Shown: in pieces, positions 1 through 7,602 of the stretch
Layout: each line of letters opens with the position of its first letter
Numbering within the stretch: the first letter of the stretch is position 1
From: Streptomyces benahoarensis
GTDB lineage: Bacteria; Actinomycetota; Actinomycetes; Streptomycetales; Streptomycetaceae
Assembly: GCF_007280575.1 (NCBI RefSeq)
Contig: NZ_VKJP01000029.1
Location: 1 to 35,674 of the forward strand
DNA length: 35,674 nucleotides
Reading direction: 5' to 3'
The notes under the pieces: generated by a model
Seen by the model: the letters and a program-made list of their open reading frames with translations, nothing else
Told to the model about the DNA's origin: nothing
Database searches by the model: none
Position numbers and translations under genes: made by a program

Positions 1-71
1 CCGATCGCCCGCCCCTCCCCGCGCGCCTACGGTGCCGGGAGCGGAGCGCGGTGGTGGGCGGAGGGAGTGCG

Positions 72-770
72 ATGAGCCTGATGGCGGGGTGGCCGGAGGA
101 GCGGCGCCCGGAGCCGGAGGAGCGGCGGCGGCCGTGGGGTGCGCTCGCGCTGATCGCGCTGACGGGGATCTTCCTGATGCGTACGGGGCTGCCGGACCGG
201 CCCGGCGGCCCGCCGCGGCCGGGTCCCGCGCACGCCGCGCCCGCCGACCACGCCCCGGCCGCGCGGCCGTTGCCGCGGTCCGTCCCCGACCGGGTGGTGA
301 TCCCGGCGCTCCAGGTGTCCGCCCCGGTGATCGCGCGCGGGCTGGACGCGCACGGCGCGATCGAGGCACCGCCGTCCGCCGACACCCGCGTCACCGGCTG
401 GTACAAGGGCGCCCCGACCCCTGGCGAACGCGGCACCGCCGTCCTCGTCGGCCACGTCGACAGCTACACCGGCCCCGCGGTCTTCTACGGCCTCGGCGGG
501 CTGAAGCGGGGCGCCACCGTCGAGGTCCGCCGCAGGGACGGCCGCCGCGCGGTCTTCGCCGTCTACTCCGTGCGGACCTTCGCCAAGGACCGCTTCCCCG
601 CCGAGCAGGTCTACGGTTCCGCCGGCCGGCCCGAGCTACGCCTGCTGACCTGCGGCGGCACCTACCACGCGGGCTCCGGGTACGCCGGTAACGTCGTCGT
701 CTTCGCCCGGCTCGTCGCGCCCGGCGGCGGGCATCCGGCAACCCCCTCGGCCACGCCCGGAGCCCCATGA
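72..770 (+). CDS. Class F-like sortase, atypical active site
   Basis: This is a 232-residue membrane-anchored sortase-fold transpeptidase. A basic N-terminus is followed by one membrane segment (about residues 23-38), a Pro/Ala-rich linker and the sortase domain from about residue 75. The catalytic His is H128 in LVGHVD and the catalytic Cys is C194 in LLTCGG. Sortases normally need an Arg shortly after the Cys to stabilise the oxyanion; here the next Arg is R213, 19 residues on, so that residue appears missing or moved. The ATG at 72 is chosen because GGAGGGA lies just upstream; an upstream in-frame GTG at 51 has no such site. Actinobacterial class F enzymes of this size are common and mostly have unknown substrates. 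No sorting-signal protein is seen next to it. The family is clear, but activity is uncertain. Confidence 0.85.
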   Translation: MSLMAGWPEERRPEPEERRRPWGALALIALTGIFLMRTGLPDRPGGPPRPGPAHAAPADHAPAARPLPRSVPDRVVIPALQVSAPVIARGLDAHGAIEAPPSADTRVTGWYKGAPTPGERGTAVLVGHVDSYTGPAVFYGLGGLKRGATVEVRRRDGRRAVFAVYSVRTFAKDRFPAEQVYGSAGRPELRLLTCGGTYHAGSGYAGNVVVFARLVAPGGGHPATPSATPGAP

Positions 771-782
771 TTGGCTGCCGCC

Positions 783-1400
783 ATGAGCAGCAGCATCACC
801 GTCACCACCTGGTACCTCGAACAGACCGCGCCGGGCGATCTGACGCCCGCCGCCGAGCCGCCCGCCGCGCGGGGCGTCCGTATCGTGTGCGCGCAGCGCC
901 CCCTGCCGGAGTTCAGCCGGTTCCTCTACTCCGCCGTCGGCGGCGACATCCTGTGGACCGACCGGCTGGCGTGGCCGTACGCGCGGTGGGCGGAGTATCT
1001 GTCGCGGCCCGGCGTGGAGACCTGGGTGGCGTACGCGCACGGGAGTCCGGCGGGCTTCATCGAGCTGGACGGGACGTCCGACGGCGTCACCGAGATCGCC
1101 TACTTCGGGCTGATCCCGGCGTTCCGCGGGCAGGGCATTGGCGGCCATCTGCTGTCGTTCGGCACCGCGCGGGCCTGGGATCTCGCCGAGCGCCACGAGG
1201 GGCGGCCGCCGACGCGGCGGGTGTGGGTGCACACCTGCAGCAAGGACGGCCGCCACGCGCTCCGCAACTACGAGCGGCGGGGCTTCGGGCTGTACGACAC
1301 CACGGTCGAGCAGGAGGCCGCGGCCGGGACGCCAGGGCCGTGGCCGGGCGCCGGGAACATCGCCCTTCCCGCCTGGGAGGGCGCGCCCCGTCCGGTGTGA
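783..1400 (+). CDS. GNAT family N-acetyltransferase
   Basis: This 205-residue protein has the GNAT acetyl-CoA-binding motif RGQGIGG at residues 115-121, following a beta-strand region (ITEIAYFGLIP-like). The motif binds the CoA pyrophosphate. A C-terminal aromatic stretch with YERRGFGLYDT fits the typical GNAT end (N-Y-E-R-x-G-F). The substrate cannot be predicted. The start ATG at 783 is preferred to an in-frame TTG at 771. The gene lies 12 bases after the sortase stop and may be co-transcribed with it, although no strong ribosome-binding site is visible. It is not obviously part of the sulfur pathway downstream. Confidence 0.85.
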   Translation: MSSSITVTTWYLEQTAPGDLTPAAEPPAARGVRIVCAQRPLPEFSRFLYSAVGGDILWTDRLAWPYARWAEYLSRPGVETWVAYAHGSPAGFIELDGTSDGVTEIAYFGLIPAFRGQGIGGHLLSFGTARAWDLAERHEGRPPTRRVWVHTCSKDGRHALRNYERRGFGLYDTTVEQEAAAGTPGPWPGAGNIALPAWEGAPRPV

Positions 1401-1492
1401 CGGGACCCGCCGTGCCGGGGCGCGCGCTCTCCCGCGTGCCCCGGTACGGCACATCCGTAGGGCACGATGGCCGCGTGACCAAGACCACAGCA

Positions 1493-1549
1493 TCTCGCGA
1501 TCCGGGACATTGCTGTCCAAATTTCGGACGATGGTGGACTGTCGCGAGA
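1493..1549 (+). promoter_or_regulatory. Inverted repeats upstream of the sulfur leader (candidate operator/promoter)
   Basis: An 8-base arm TCTCGCGA (1493-1500) is matched by its exact reverse complement TCGCGAGA (1542-1549). Between them lie a small hairpin, GGACA-TTGC-TGTCC (1505-1518), and an imperfect palindrome centred on AAATTT and flanked by GTCC/GGAC (1515-1529). This sits 22 bases before the leader peptide start, where a promoter and operator would be expected. No convincing -35/-10 pair was identified. Binding by a sulfur regulator is inference. Confidence 0.4.
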
Positions 1550-1570
1550 ACGGCGTGCCACGCTGCGGTC

Positions 1571-1654
1571 ATGTCTCGAACAGGAATTGCGTTGGTGAGC
1601 CGACTCCACGTCGACCTCGGCCGCCTGTCCAGCGCGATCTGTCCGGCGCGCTGA
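1571..1654 (+). CDS. Cysteine-containing leader peptide of the sulfur operon
   Basis: This 27-residue ORF begins with ATG and contains LVSRLHVDLGRLSSAIC followed by three residues and a stop. The (V)SRxHVDLGRxSSAxC pattern matches the short 'putative leader peptides' found in front of sulfur and cysteine genes in Streptomyces. The single Cys is residue 24, close to the stop. This is where a ribosome would pause if Cys-tRNA were scarce. By analogy with cysteine attenuators described in mycobacteria, translation of this peptide probably controls the sulfite reductase operon starting 210 bases downstream. No antiterminator/terminator pair was folded, so the mechanism remains inference. The identification rests on the pattern and the position. 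Confidence 0.8.
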   Translation: MSRTGIALVSRLHVDLGRLSSAICPAR

Positions 1655-1864
1655 CGCTGCATCGGCCAGGGGTCACCGCCCCGGCAGCACCGCCGGCACC
1701 ACCCGTCGCACCCGCCGTCCCCGTCGTCGCGGACGCCCCGAGACCTCACCTCCCCCCTTCACGACGCGCCGCCGCGCGCCGCCCTTCCGCGTGCCCACGC
1801 AGGTCACCGCGGGCTTTCCCGTGCCCTCCCGCCTCCCTTGAGTCGCCCCGAAGGACGTACATCC

Positions 1865-3562
1865 ATGGCCGCCACCCCGGAACGACCCGCAGCTGCCACG
1901 ACCCGCCGCAAGGCCGGACGCCACCGCGGCGAGGGCCAGTGGGCCGCAGGTCACTTCACCCCTCTCAACGGCAACGAGCAGTTCAAGAAGGACGACGACG
2001 GTCTCAATGTGCGGACACGCATTGAGACGATCTACGCCCGGCGCGGTTTCGACTCCATCGACCCCAACGACCTGCGCGGGCGGATGCGTTGGTGGGGCCT
2101 CTACACCCAGCGCCGCCCCGGTATCGACGGCGGCAAGACCGCGGTGCTGGAGCCGGAGGAGCTGGACGACGAGTTCTTCATGCTGCGGGTACGGATCGAC
2201 GGCGGGCGGCTGACCACCGATCAGCTGCGGGTCATCGGCGAGATCTCCCAGGAGTTCGCGCGCGGCACCGCCGACATCACCGACCGGCAGAACGTCCAGT
2301 TCCACTGGATCCGCATCGAGGACGTCCCGGAGATCTGGCGGCGCCTGGAGGGCGTCGGCCTGTCCACCACCGAGGCGTGCGGCGACACCCCGCGCGCCAT
2401 CCTCGGCTCACCGGTCGCCGGGATCGCCGAGGACGAGATCATCGACGGCACGCCGGTCATCGAGGAGATCCACCGCCGGATCGTCGGCAACCCCGCATTC
2501 TCCAACCTCCCCCGGAAGTTCAAGACCGCGGTCTCCGGCTCCCCGCTGCTGGACGTCGCCCACGAGATCAACGACATCTCGCTGGTCGGCGTCGTCCACC
2601 CGGAGCTGGGCCCCGGCTTCGACGTCTGGGTCGGCGGCGGGCTCTCCACCAACCCCAAGCTCGGCGTGCGGCTCGGTGCCTGGGTCTCCGCCGAGGAGGC
2701 TGCCGAGGTCCACGAGGGCGTCCTCTCGATCTTCCGCGACTACGGCTACCGGCGGCTGCGCACCCGCGCCCGGCTGAAGTTCCTCGTCGCCGACTGGGGC
2801 CCGGAGAAGTTCCGCCAGGTGCTGGAGGACGAGTACCTGGGCCGCACACTGCGTGACGGCCCGGCCCCGGCCGAGCCCGCGCAGCGCTGGCGCGACCACG
2901 TCGGCGTGCACCGCCAGAAGGACGGCCGGTTCTACGTCGGCTTCGCCCCGCGCGTCGGCCGGGTGGACGGCGCCACCCTCACCAAGATCGCCGAACTGGC
3001 CGCCGTCCACGGCTCGGGCCGGGTCCGCACCACCGCCGAGCAGAAGATGCTCGTCCTCGACCTCACCGAGGACCGCGTCGACCCGCTCGTCGCCGGTCTG
3101 GAGGCGCTGGACCTGCGGGTGACCCCGTCGCCGTTCCGCCGCGGGACGATGGCCTGCACCGGTATCGAGTTCTGCAAGCTGGCCATCGTCGAGACCAAGG
3201 GCCGCGGCGCGTCCCTCATCGACGAGCTGGAGCGCCGCCTCCCCGACTTCGACGAGCCCGTCACCATCAACCTCAACGGCTGCCCGAACGCCTGCGCCCG
3301 TATCCAGGTCGCGGACATCGGTCTCAAGGGCCAGCTGATGCTGGACGAGAGCGGCGAGCAGGTCGAGGGCTACCAGGTGCACCTGGGTGGCGCGCTGGGG
3401 CTTCAGGCGGGCTTCGGCCGCAAGGTCCGCGGGCTGAAGGTCACCGCCGCCGAACTCCCCGACTACATCGAGCGGCTGCTCACCGCCTTCACCGAGCAGC
3501 GCACCGAGGGCGAGCGGTTCGCCCAGTGGGTGGGCCGCGCGGAAGAGGGTGCGCTGAAGTGA
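1865..3562 (+). CDS. sir: Ferredoxin-dependent sulfite reductase (NirA/SirA type)
   Basis: This 565-residue siroheme and [4Fe-4S] enzyme reduces sulfite to sulfide with six electrons from ferredoxin. The cluster and siroheme ligands are C431 and C437 (CTGIEFC) and C473 and C477 (GCPNAC). Y80 (WWGLYTQRR) and C172 (TEACGD) are 92 residues apart, the same spacing as the Tyr69-Cys161 covalent link described in Mycobacterium tuberculosis NirA, so the crosslink probably forms here too. The neighbours cysH, cysC, cysD and cysN make sulfite rather than nitrite the likely substrate. The ATG at 1865 is preferred over the in-frame TTG at 1838, because GAAGGAC lies at good spacing. It is the first structural gene after the cysteine leader. 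The stop overlaps the next start (GTGA). Confidence 0.95.
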   Translation: MAATPERPAAATTRRKAGRHRGEGQWAAGHFTPLNGNEQFKKDDDGLNVRTRIETIYARRGFDSIDPNDLRGRMRWWGLYTQRRPGIDGGKTAVLEPEELDDEFFMLRVRIDGGRLTTDQLRVIGEISQEFARGTADITDRQNVQFHWIRIEDVPEIWRRLEGVGLSTTEACGDTPRAILGSPVAGIAEDEIIDGTPVIEEIHRRIVGNPAFSNLPRKFKTAVSGSPLLDVAHEINDISLVGVVHPELGPGFDVWVGGGLSTNPKLGVRLGAWVSAEEAAEVHEGVLSIFRDYGYRRLRTRARLKFLVADWGPEKFRQVLEDEYLGRTLRDGPAPAEPAQRWRDHVGVHRQKDGRFYVGFAPRVGRVDGATLTKIAELAAVHGSGRVRTTAEQKMLVLDLTEDRVDPLVAGLEALDLRVTPSPFRRGTMACTGIEFCKLAIVETKGRGASLIDELERRLPDFDEPVTINLNGCPNACARIQVADIGLKGQLMLDESGEQVEGYQVHLGGALGLQAGFGRKVRGLKVTAAELPDYIERLLTAFTEQRTEGERFAQWVGRAEEGALK

Positions 3563-3765
3563 GCGAACGCGCCGCGCCGTTCCACTGCCCGTACTGCGGC
3601 GACGAGGACCTGCGCCCCTCCGAGACGCCTTCGGAGCGGGGCACCGGGGCCGCGTGGGAGTGCCGCGCCTGCAACCGCGCCTTCCGGCTGAAGTTCCTCG
3701 GCCTGCTGTCGCAGGGCCTCGCCGCCCCGTCCCCGTCCGATGGATCCGCCGGAGGTGCCCCGTGA
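3559..3765 (+). CDS. Small zinc-ribbon protein in the sulfur operon
   Basis: This 68-residue protein has two CxxC pairs, C10/C13 (CPYC) and C35/C38 (CRAC), the layout of a zinc ribbon or rubredoxin-like knuckle. A basic, hydrophobic patch (FRLKFLGLL) and a short Pro/Ser/Gly tail follow. The GTG start overlaps the sulfite reductase stop by four bases, and the stop overlaps the cysH start in the same way, so it is translationally coupled on both sides. I recognise no named family. Its position suggests a helper for sulfite reduction or APS/PAPS reduction, such as an electron carrier or metal- or sulfur-handling factor, but nothing in the sequence proves this. Confidence 0.85.
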   Translation: MSERAAPFHCPYCGDEDLRPSETPSERGTGAAWECRACNRAFRLKFLGLLSQGLAAPSPSDGSAGGAP

Positions 3766-4454
3766 CCACCGCGTCCGCACTGCCGCAGCTCGCCGAGCGC
3801 GCGGGCCGCGACCTGGAGGAGGCCGATCCGCTCGCCATCCTCCGGTGGGCCGCGGAGACCTTCGGGCCGCGTTTCTGCGTCACCTCCTCCATGGAGGACG
3901 CGGTCGTCGCCCACCTCGCCTCGCGCGTCGCGCCCGGCGTGGACGTCGTCTTCCTCGACACCGGCTACCACTTCCCCGAAACGCTCGGCACCCGGGACGC
4001 GGTCGCCGCGGTCATGGACGTCCACGTCCGCACGCTCACGCCCCGGCAGACGGTGGCCGAACAGGACGCCGCGTACGGGCCGCAGCTGCACGCCCGCGAC
4101 CCGGACCTGTGCTGCGCGCTGCGGAAGGTCAAGCCGCTGGAGGAGGGGCTGGCCGGGTACGACGCCTGGGCCACCGGGCTGCGCCGCGACGAGTCGCCGA
4201 CCCGCGCCCACACGCCCGTCGTCGGCTGGGACGCCCGGCGGGGCAAGGTGAAGGTCTCGCCGATCGCCCGCTGGACGCAGGCGGACGTCGACGCGTACGT
4301 CGCCGAGCACGGCGTGCTCACCAACCCGCTGCTCCAGGACGGCTACGCCTCCGTCGGCTGCGCCCCGTGCACCCGCCGGGTGCGCACCGGCGAGGACGCG
4401 CGGGCCGGGCGCTGGGCCGGGAGCAACAAGACCGAGTGCGGACTGCACGGATGA
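3762..4454 (+). CDS. cysH: Adenylyl-sulfate / phosphoadenylyl-sulfate reductase
   Basis: This 230-residue thioredoxin-dependent enzyme reduces (P)APS to sulfite and AMP or PAP. The catalytic Cys is C226 in the C-terminal KTECGLH motif. C117-C118 (LCCALRK) and C200/C203 (CAPC) form the [4Fe-4S] site that marks the bacterial APS-reductase branch. Enzymes with these cysteine pairs usually prefer APS, yet an APS kinase gene follows directly, so PAPS use cannot be excluded. The GTG start at 3762 overlaps the zinc-ribbon stop (GTGA) and has GGAGGTG just upstream. Confidence 0.95.
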   Translation: MTTASALPQLAERAGRDLEEADPLAILRWAAETFGPRFCVTSSMEDAVVAHLASRVAPGVDVVFLDTGYHFPETLGTRDAVAAVMDVHVRTLTPRQTVAEQDAAYGPQLHARDPDLCCALRKVKPLEEGLAGYDAWATGLRRDESPTRAHTPVVGWDARRGKVKVSPIARWTQADVDAYVAEHGVLTNPLLQDGYASVGCAPCTRRVRTGEDARAGRWAGSNKTECGLHG

Positions 4455-4501
4455 CCGACCGACCCACTGCGCCCGGCGCAACGGAAGTTGAGGAGATACC
4501 C

Positions 4502-5035
4502 ATGACCGGCGCCACCGTGTGGCTGACGGGCCTGCCGAGCGCCGGCAAGACCACGATCGCCCGCGCCCTCGCCGACCGGCTGCGCGCCGAGGGCCGCCGC
4601 GTCGAGGTCCTCGACGGCGACGAGATCCGCACCTTCCTCTCCGCCGGTCTCGGCTTCACCCGCGCCGACCGCGACACCAACGTCCAGCGCATCGGATTCG
4701 TCGCCGAACTCCTCGCCCGCAACGGCATCACCACGCTGGTGCCGGTCATCGCCCCGTACGCCGACTCCCGCACGGCGGTCCGCGAACGCCACCGGGCCGA
4801 GGGCACCCCCTATCTGGAGGTGCACATCGCCACGCCCGTCGAGGTCTGCTCCGAGCGGGACGTGAAGGGGCTCTACGCGAAGCAGGCGGCCGGGGAGATC
4901 TCCGGTCTGACCGGCGTCGACGACCCGTACGAGCAGCCCGAGGCGCCCGATCTGCGGATCGCCTCGCACACCCAGACCGTGCCGGAGTCCGCGGCCGCGC
5001 TCCACGGTCTGCTCACCGAGCGGGGCCTGGCGTGA
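4502..5035 (+). CDS. cysC: Adenylyl-sulfate kinase
   Basis: This 177-residue P-loop kinase converts APS to PAPS with ATP. The Walker A motif GLPSAGKT is at residues 10-17, followed by LDGDEIR and the APS-kinase signature region (FTRADRDTNVQRIG). The length is standard. The ATG at 4502 has AGGAG six bases upstream (4491-4495). An in-frame ATG at 4451 overlaps the cysH stop (ATGA) and would add 17 residues, but lacks a clear ribosome-binding site. With CysDN it makes PAPS, either as the CysH substrate or for sulfation and PAP turnover. Confidence 0.94.
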   Translation: MTGATVWLTGLPSAGKTTIARALADRLRAEGRRVEVLDGDEIRTFLSAGLGFTRADRDTNVQRIGFVAELLARNGITTLVPVIAPYADSRTAVRERHRAEGTPYLEVHIATPVEVCSERDVKGLYAKQAAGEISGLTGVDDPYEQPEAPDLRIASHTQTVPESAAALHGLLTERGLA

Positions 5036-5112
5036 GCGCCCCCGAGCACGCCGTGGCCCCGCCGCCCCGGGCCGGGGAGCGCGGCGAAGGACAGCCCGAC
5101 GAAAGGGGCAGC

Positions 5113-6057
5113 ATGACCACGACCACCACCGCTGCCGCCGGGAGCACCGGCGACACCGGTCCGTATGCGCTGTCGCACCTGGACGCCCTGGAGTCCGAGG
5201 CGGTGCACATCTTCCGCGAGGTGGCGGGCGAGTTCGAGCGGCCGGTGATCCTCTTCTCCGGCGGCAAGGACTCCATCGTCATGCTGCACCTGGCGCTGAA
5301 AGCATTCGCCCCGGCGCCGGTGCCTTTCTCCCTGCTGCACGTGGACACCGGGCACAACTTCCCCGAGGTCATCGACCACCGCGACCGGGTGGCCGCCGAG
5401 CATCGGCTGCGGCTGCACGTCGCCGCCGTACAGGACTACATCGACCGCGGTGAGCTGCGCGAACGCCCCGATGGGCTGCGCAACCCGCTCCAGACCGTGC
5501 CGCTGCTCGACGGCATCGGGAAGGGCCGCTTCGACGCGGTCTTCGGCGGTGGCCGCCGCGACGAGGAGAAGGCACGTGCCAAGGAGCGCGTCTTCTCGCT
5601 GCGGGATGAGTTCGGCGGCTGGGACCCGCGCCGCCAGCGCCCCGAACTGTGGCAGCTCTACAACGGCCGCCACTCCCCCGGCGAGCACGTCCGCGTCTTC
5701 CCGCTGTCCAACTGGACCGAGCTGGACGTCTGGCAGTACATCGGCCGCGAGAAGATCGAACTGCCCGCCATCTACTACGCCCACGAGCGTGAGGTCTTCT
5801 CCCGCAACGGCATGTGGCTGTCGCCCGGCGGGTGGGGCGGCCCCAAGGACGGCGAGAGCCTTCAGACCCGGACGGTGCGCTACCGCACCGTCGGCGACAT
5901 GTCCTGCACCGGCGCCGTCGACTCCGACGCCGCCACCATCGAGGCGGTCATCGCGGAGATCGCCGCCTCCCGCCTCACCGAACGGGGCGCGACGCGGGCC
6001 GACGACAAGATGTCCGAGGCCGCCATGGAGGACCGTAAGCGCGAGGGGTACTTCTAG
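5113..6057 (+). CDS. cysD: Sulfate adenylyltransferase subunit 2
   Basis: This 314-residue small subunit of ATP sulfurylase belongs to the N-type ATP-pyrophosphatase superfamily. The PP-loop SGGKDS is at residues 49-54, and LLHVDTGHNFPE follows. It adenylates sulfate to APS, driven by the GTPase CysN. The N-terminus carries a short Thr/Ala/Gly-rich lead before the conserved SHLDALESEA. The ATG at 5113 follows GAAAGGGG. An alternative GTG at 5032, overlapping the cysC stop, would add 27 residues of low-complexity sequence and is less likely. cysN starts two bases after the stop. Confidence 0.95.
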   Translation: MTTTTTAAAGSTGDTGPYALSHLDALESEAVHIFREVAGEFERPVILFSGGKDSIVMLHLALKAFAPAPVPFSLLHVDTGHNFPEVIDHRDRVAAEHRLRLHVAAVQDYIDRGELRERPDGLRNPLQTVPLLDGIGKGRFDAVFGGGRRDEEKARAKERVFSLRDEFGGWDPRRQRPELWQLYNGRHSPGEHVRVFPLSNWTELDVWQYIGREKIELPAIYYAHEREVFSRNGMWLSPGGWGGPKDGESLQTRTVRYRTVGDMSCTGAVDSDAATIEAVIAEIAASRLTERGATRADDKMSEAAMEDRKREGYF

Positions 6058-6059
6058 CC

Positions 6060-7388
6060 ATGAGCACTGTTGTCGAGAACGAAACGGCCTCCCTGCTGCG
6101 ATTCGCCACCGCCGGAAGCGTCGACGACGGCAAGTCGACGCTGGTCGGAAGGTTGCTGCACGACTCCAAGTCGGTCCTCGCCGACCAGCTCGAAGCCGTC
6201 GAGCGGGCGTCGCTGGGCCGCGGTCAGGACGCCCCGGACCTGGCGCTGCTGACCGACGGGCTGCGCGCGGAGCGCGAACAGGGCATCACCATCGACGTCG
6301 CCTACCGCTACTTCGCCACCCCGCGGCGCCGGTTCATCCTGGCCGACACCCCCGGCCATGTGCAGTACACCCGCAACATGGTCACCGGCGCCTCCACCGC
6401 CGAACTGGCCGTGGTCCTCGTCGACGCCCGCAACGGCGTGGTCGAGCAGACCCGCCGGCACGCCGCGGTCGCCGCCCTGCTGCGCGTCCCGCACGTCGTC
6501 CTGGCCGTCAACAAGATGGACCTGGTCGACTACGCCGAGCCGGTCTTCGCCGCCATCGCCGAGGAGTTCACCGCCTACGCCGCCTCACTGGGCGTCCCGG
6601 AGGTCACCGCCATCCCGATCTCGGCGCTCGCCGGCGACAACGTGGTGTCCCCGTCGGCGCACATGGACTGGTACGGCGGCCCGACCGTGCTGGAGCACCT
6701 GGAGACCGTGCCCGTCGACACCGATCCGACGGACGACCCGGCCCGCTTCCCGGTGCAGTACGTCATCCGGCCGCAGACCGCCGAACACCCCGACTACCGC
6801 GGCTACGCGGGCCAGATCGCCTCCGGTGTGCTGCGCGTCGGCGACGAGGTCAGCGTGCTGCCATCGGGCCGCACCAGCACCGTCACCGGCCTCGACATGC
6901 TCGGCCGGGCCGTCGACACCGCGTGGGCGCCGCAGTCGGTCACCGTCACCCTCGCCGACGACCTCGACATCTCCCGCGGCGACCTGCTCGCCCCCGCGGC
7001 GAGCGCTCCGGCCGTCACCCAGGACGTCGAGGCAACGGTCTGCCATGTCGCCGACCGTCCGCTCACGGCCGGTCAGCGGGTGCTGCTCAAGCACACCACC
7101 CGCACCGTCAAGGCGATCGTCAAGGAGATCCCGTCGCGGCTGACGCTGGACGACCTCTCCCAGCACCCGGCGCCCGGCGAACTGGCGGCGAACGACATCG
7201 GCCGGGTCCGGATCCGTACCGCCGAACCGCTGGCACTGGACGCCTACGCCGACTCCCGGCGCACCGGCTCCTTCCTGCTGATCGACCCGTCGGACGGGAC
7301 GACGCTGACCGCCGGCATGGCGGGCACCGCCTTCGCGGCGCAGGCGGCGAAGGACACGGCGGCAGACGACGAGGGCTGGGACTTCTGA
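6060..7388 (+). CDS. cysN: Sulfate adenylyltransferase subunit 1 (GTPase)
   Basis: This 442-residue translation-factor-like GTPase couples GTP hydrolysis to APS synthesis by CysD. The G1 loop is GSVDDGKST (residues 19-27). The G3 motif DTPGH and G4 motif NKMD are present, and two beta-barrel domains follow. There is no C-terminal APS kinase domain, consistent with the separate cysC. GAGGGG within the end of cysD serves as the ribosome-binding site. The gene closes the sulfate-activation part of the cluster, and 214 noncoding bases follow. Confidence 0.96.
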   Translation: MSTVVENETASLLRFATAGSVDDGKSTLVGRLLHDSKSVLADQLEAVERASLGRGQDAPDLALLTDGLRAEREQGITIDVAYRYFATPRRRFILADTPGHVQYTRNMVTGASTAELAVVLVDARNGVVEQTRRHAAVAALLRVPHVVLAVNKMDLVDYAEPVFAAIAEEFTAYAASLGVPEVTAIPISALAGDNVVSPSAHMDWYGGPTVLEHLETVPVDTDPTDDPARFPVQYVIRPQTAEHPDYRGYAGQIASGVLRVGDEVSVLPSGRTSTVTGLDMLGRAVDTAWAPQSVTVTLADDLDISRGDLLAPAASAPAVTQDVEATVCHVADRPLTAGQRVLLKHTTRTVKAIVKEIPSRLTLDDLSQHPAPGELAANDIGRVRIRTAEPLALDAYADSRRTGSFLLIDPSDGTTLTAGMAGTAFAAQAAKDTAADDEGWDF

Positions 7389-7412
7389 CCGTGCACCAGG
7401 ACGTGTTCTCGA

Positions 7413-7424
7413 CCTTCGCGAAGG
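7413..7424. promoter_or_regulatory. 12-bp perfect palindrome before the sulfonate transporter
   Basis: CCTTCGCGAAGG is self-complementary and lies in the 214-base gap between cysN and the substrate-binding protein gene. Its core TCGCGA also occurs in the inverted repeat arms before the leader peptide (1493-1500 and 1542-1549). A shared operator is possible, but TCGCGA can also arise by chance in GC-rich DNA. A short GTG ORF (7391-7492) ending Cys-Val-Ser overlaps this site and was not accepted as a gene. The rest of the gap shows nothing recognisable. Confidence 0.3.
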
Positions 7425-7602
7425 AGGGCGGCCGCATCGGCAGCGGCGCCCTCGGCAGCGGCCAGGGCGGAGTCGGCCGATGTGTGAGCTGACGACGCAC
7501 CACTCCGCCTGCCCGCTCACGCCCGTACGAAGACCCACCGCACCGCCGGGCGCGCCCTAGAGGGGCGCGAACCGCCCCGGCCCTACGAGAGGAACGCCTC
7601 CC

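Noticed and set aside
27..455. Minus-strand frame at the window start
   Set aside because: It is opposite the sortase gene, and its Arg/Pro/His-rich translation has no domain.
2408..3961. 517-codon minus-strand frame opposite sulfite reductase
   Set aside because: It is an antisense shadow of a gene with intact metal-cluster motifs.
5450..7492. 680-codon plus-strand frame over cysD and cysN
   Set aside because: It is an alternative frame of two certain genes, with Arg/Pro-rich composition and no motif.
7391..7492. Short GTG ORF ending Cys-Val-Ser before ssuA, considered as a second cysteine leader
   Set aside because: It lacks the SRxHVDLGR-type pattern and a ribosome-binding site, and begins two bases after the cysN stop. 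Position alone is not enough.
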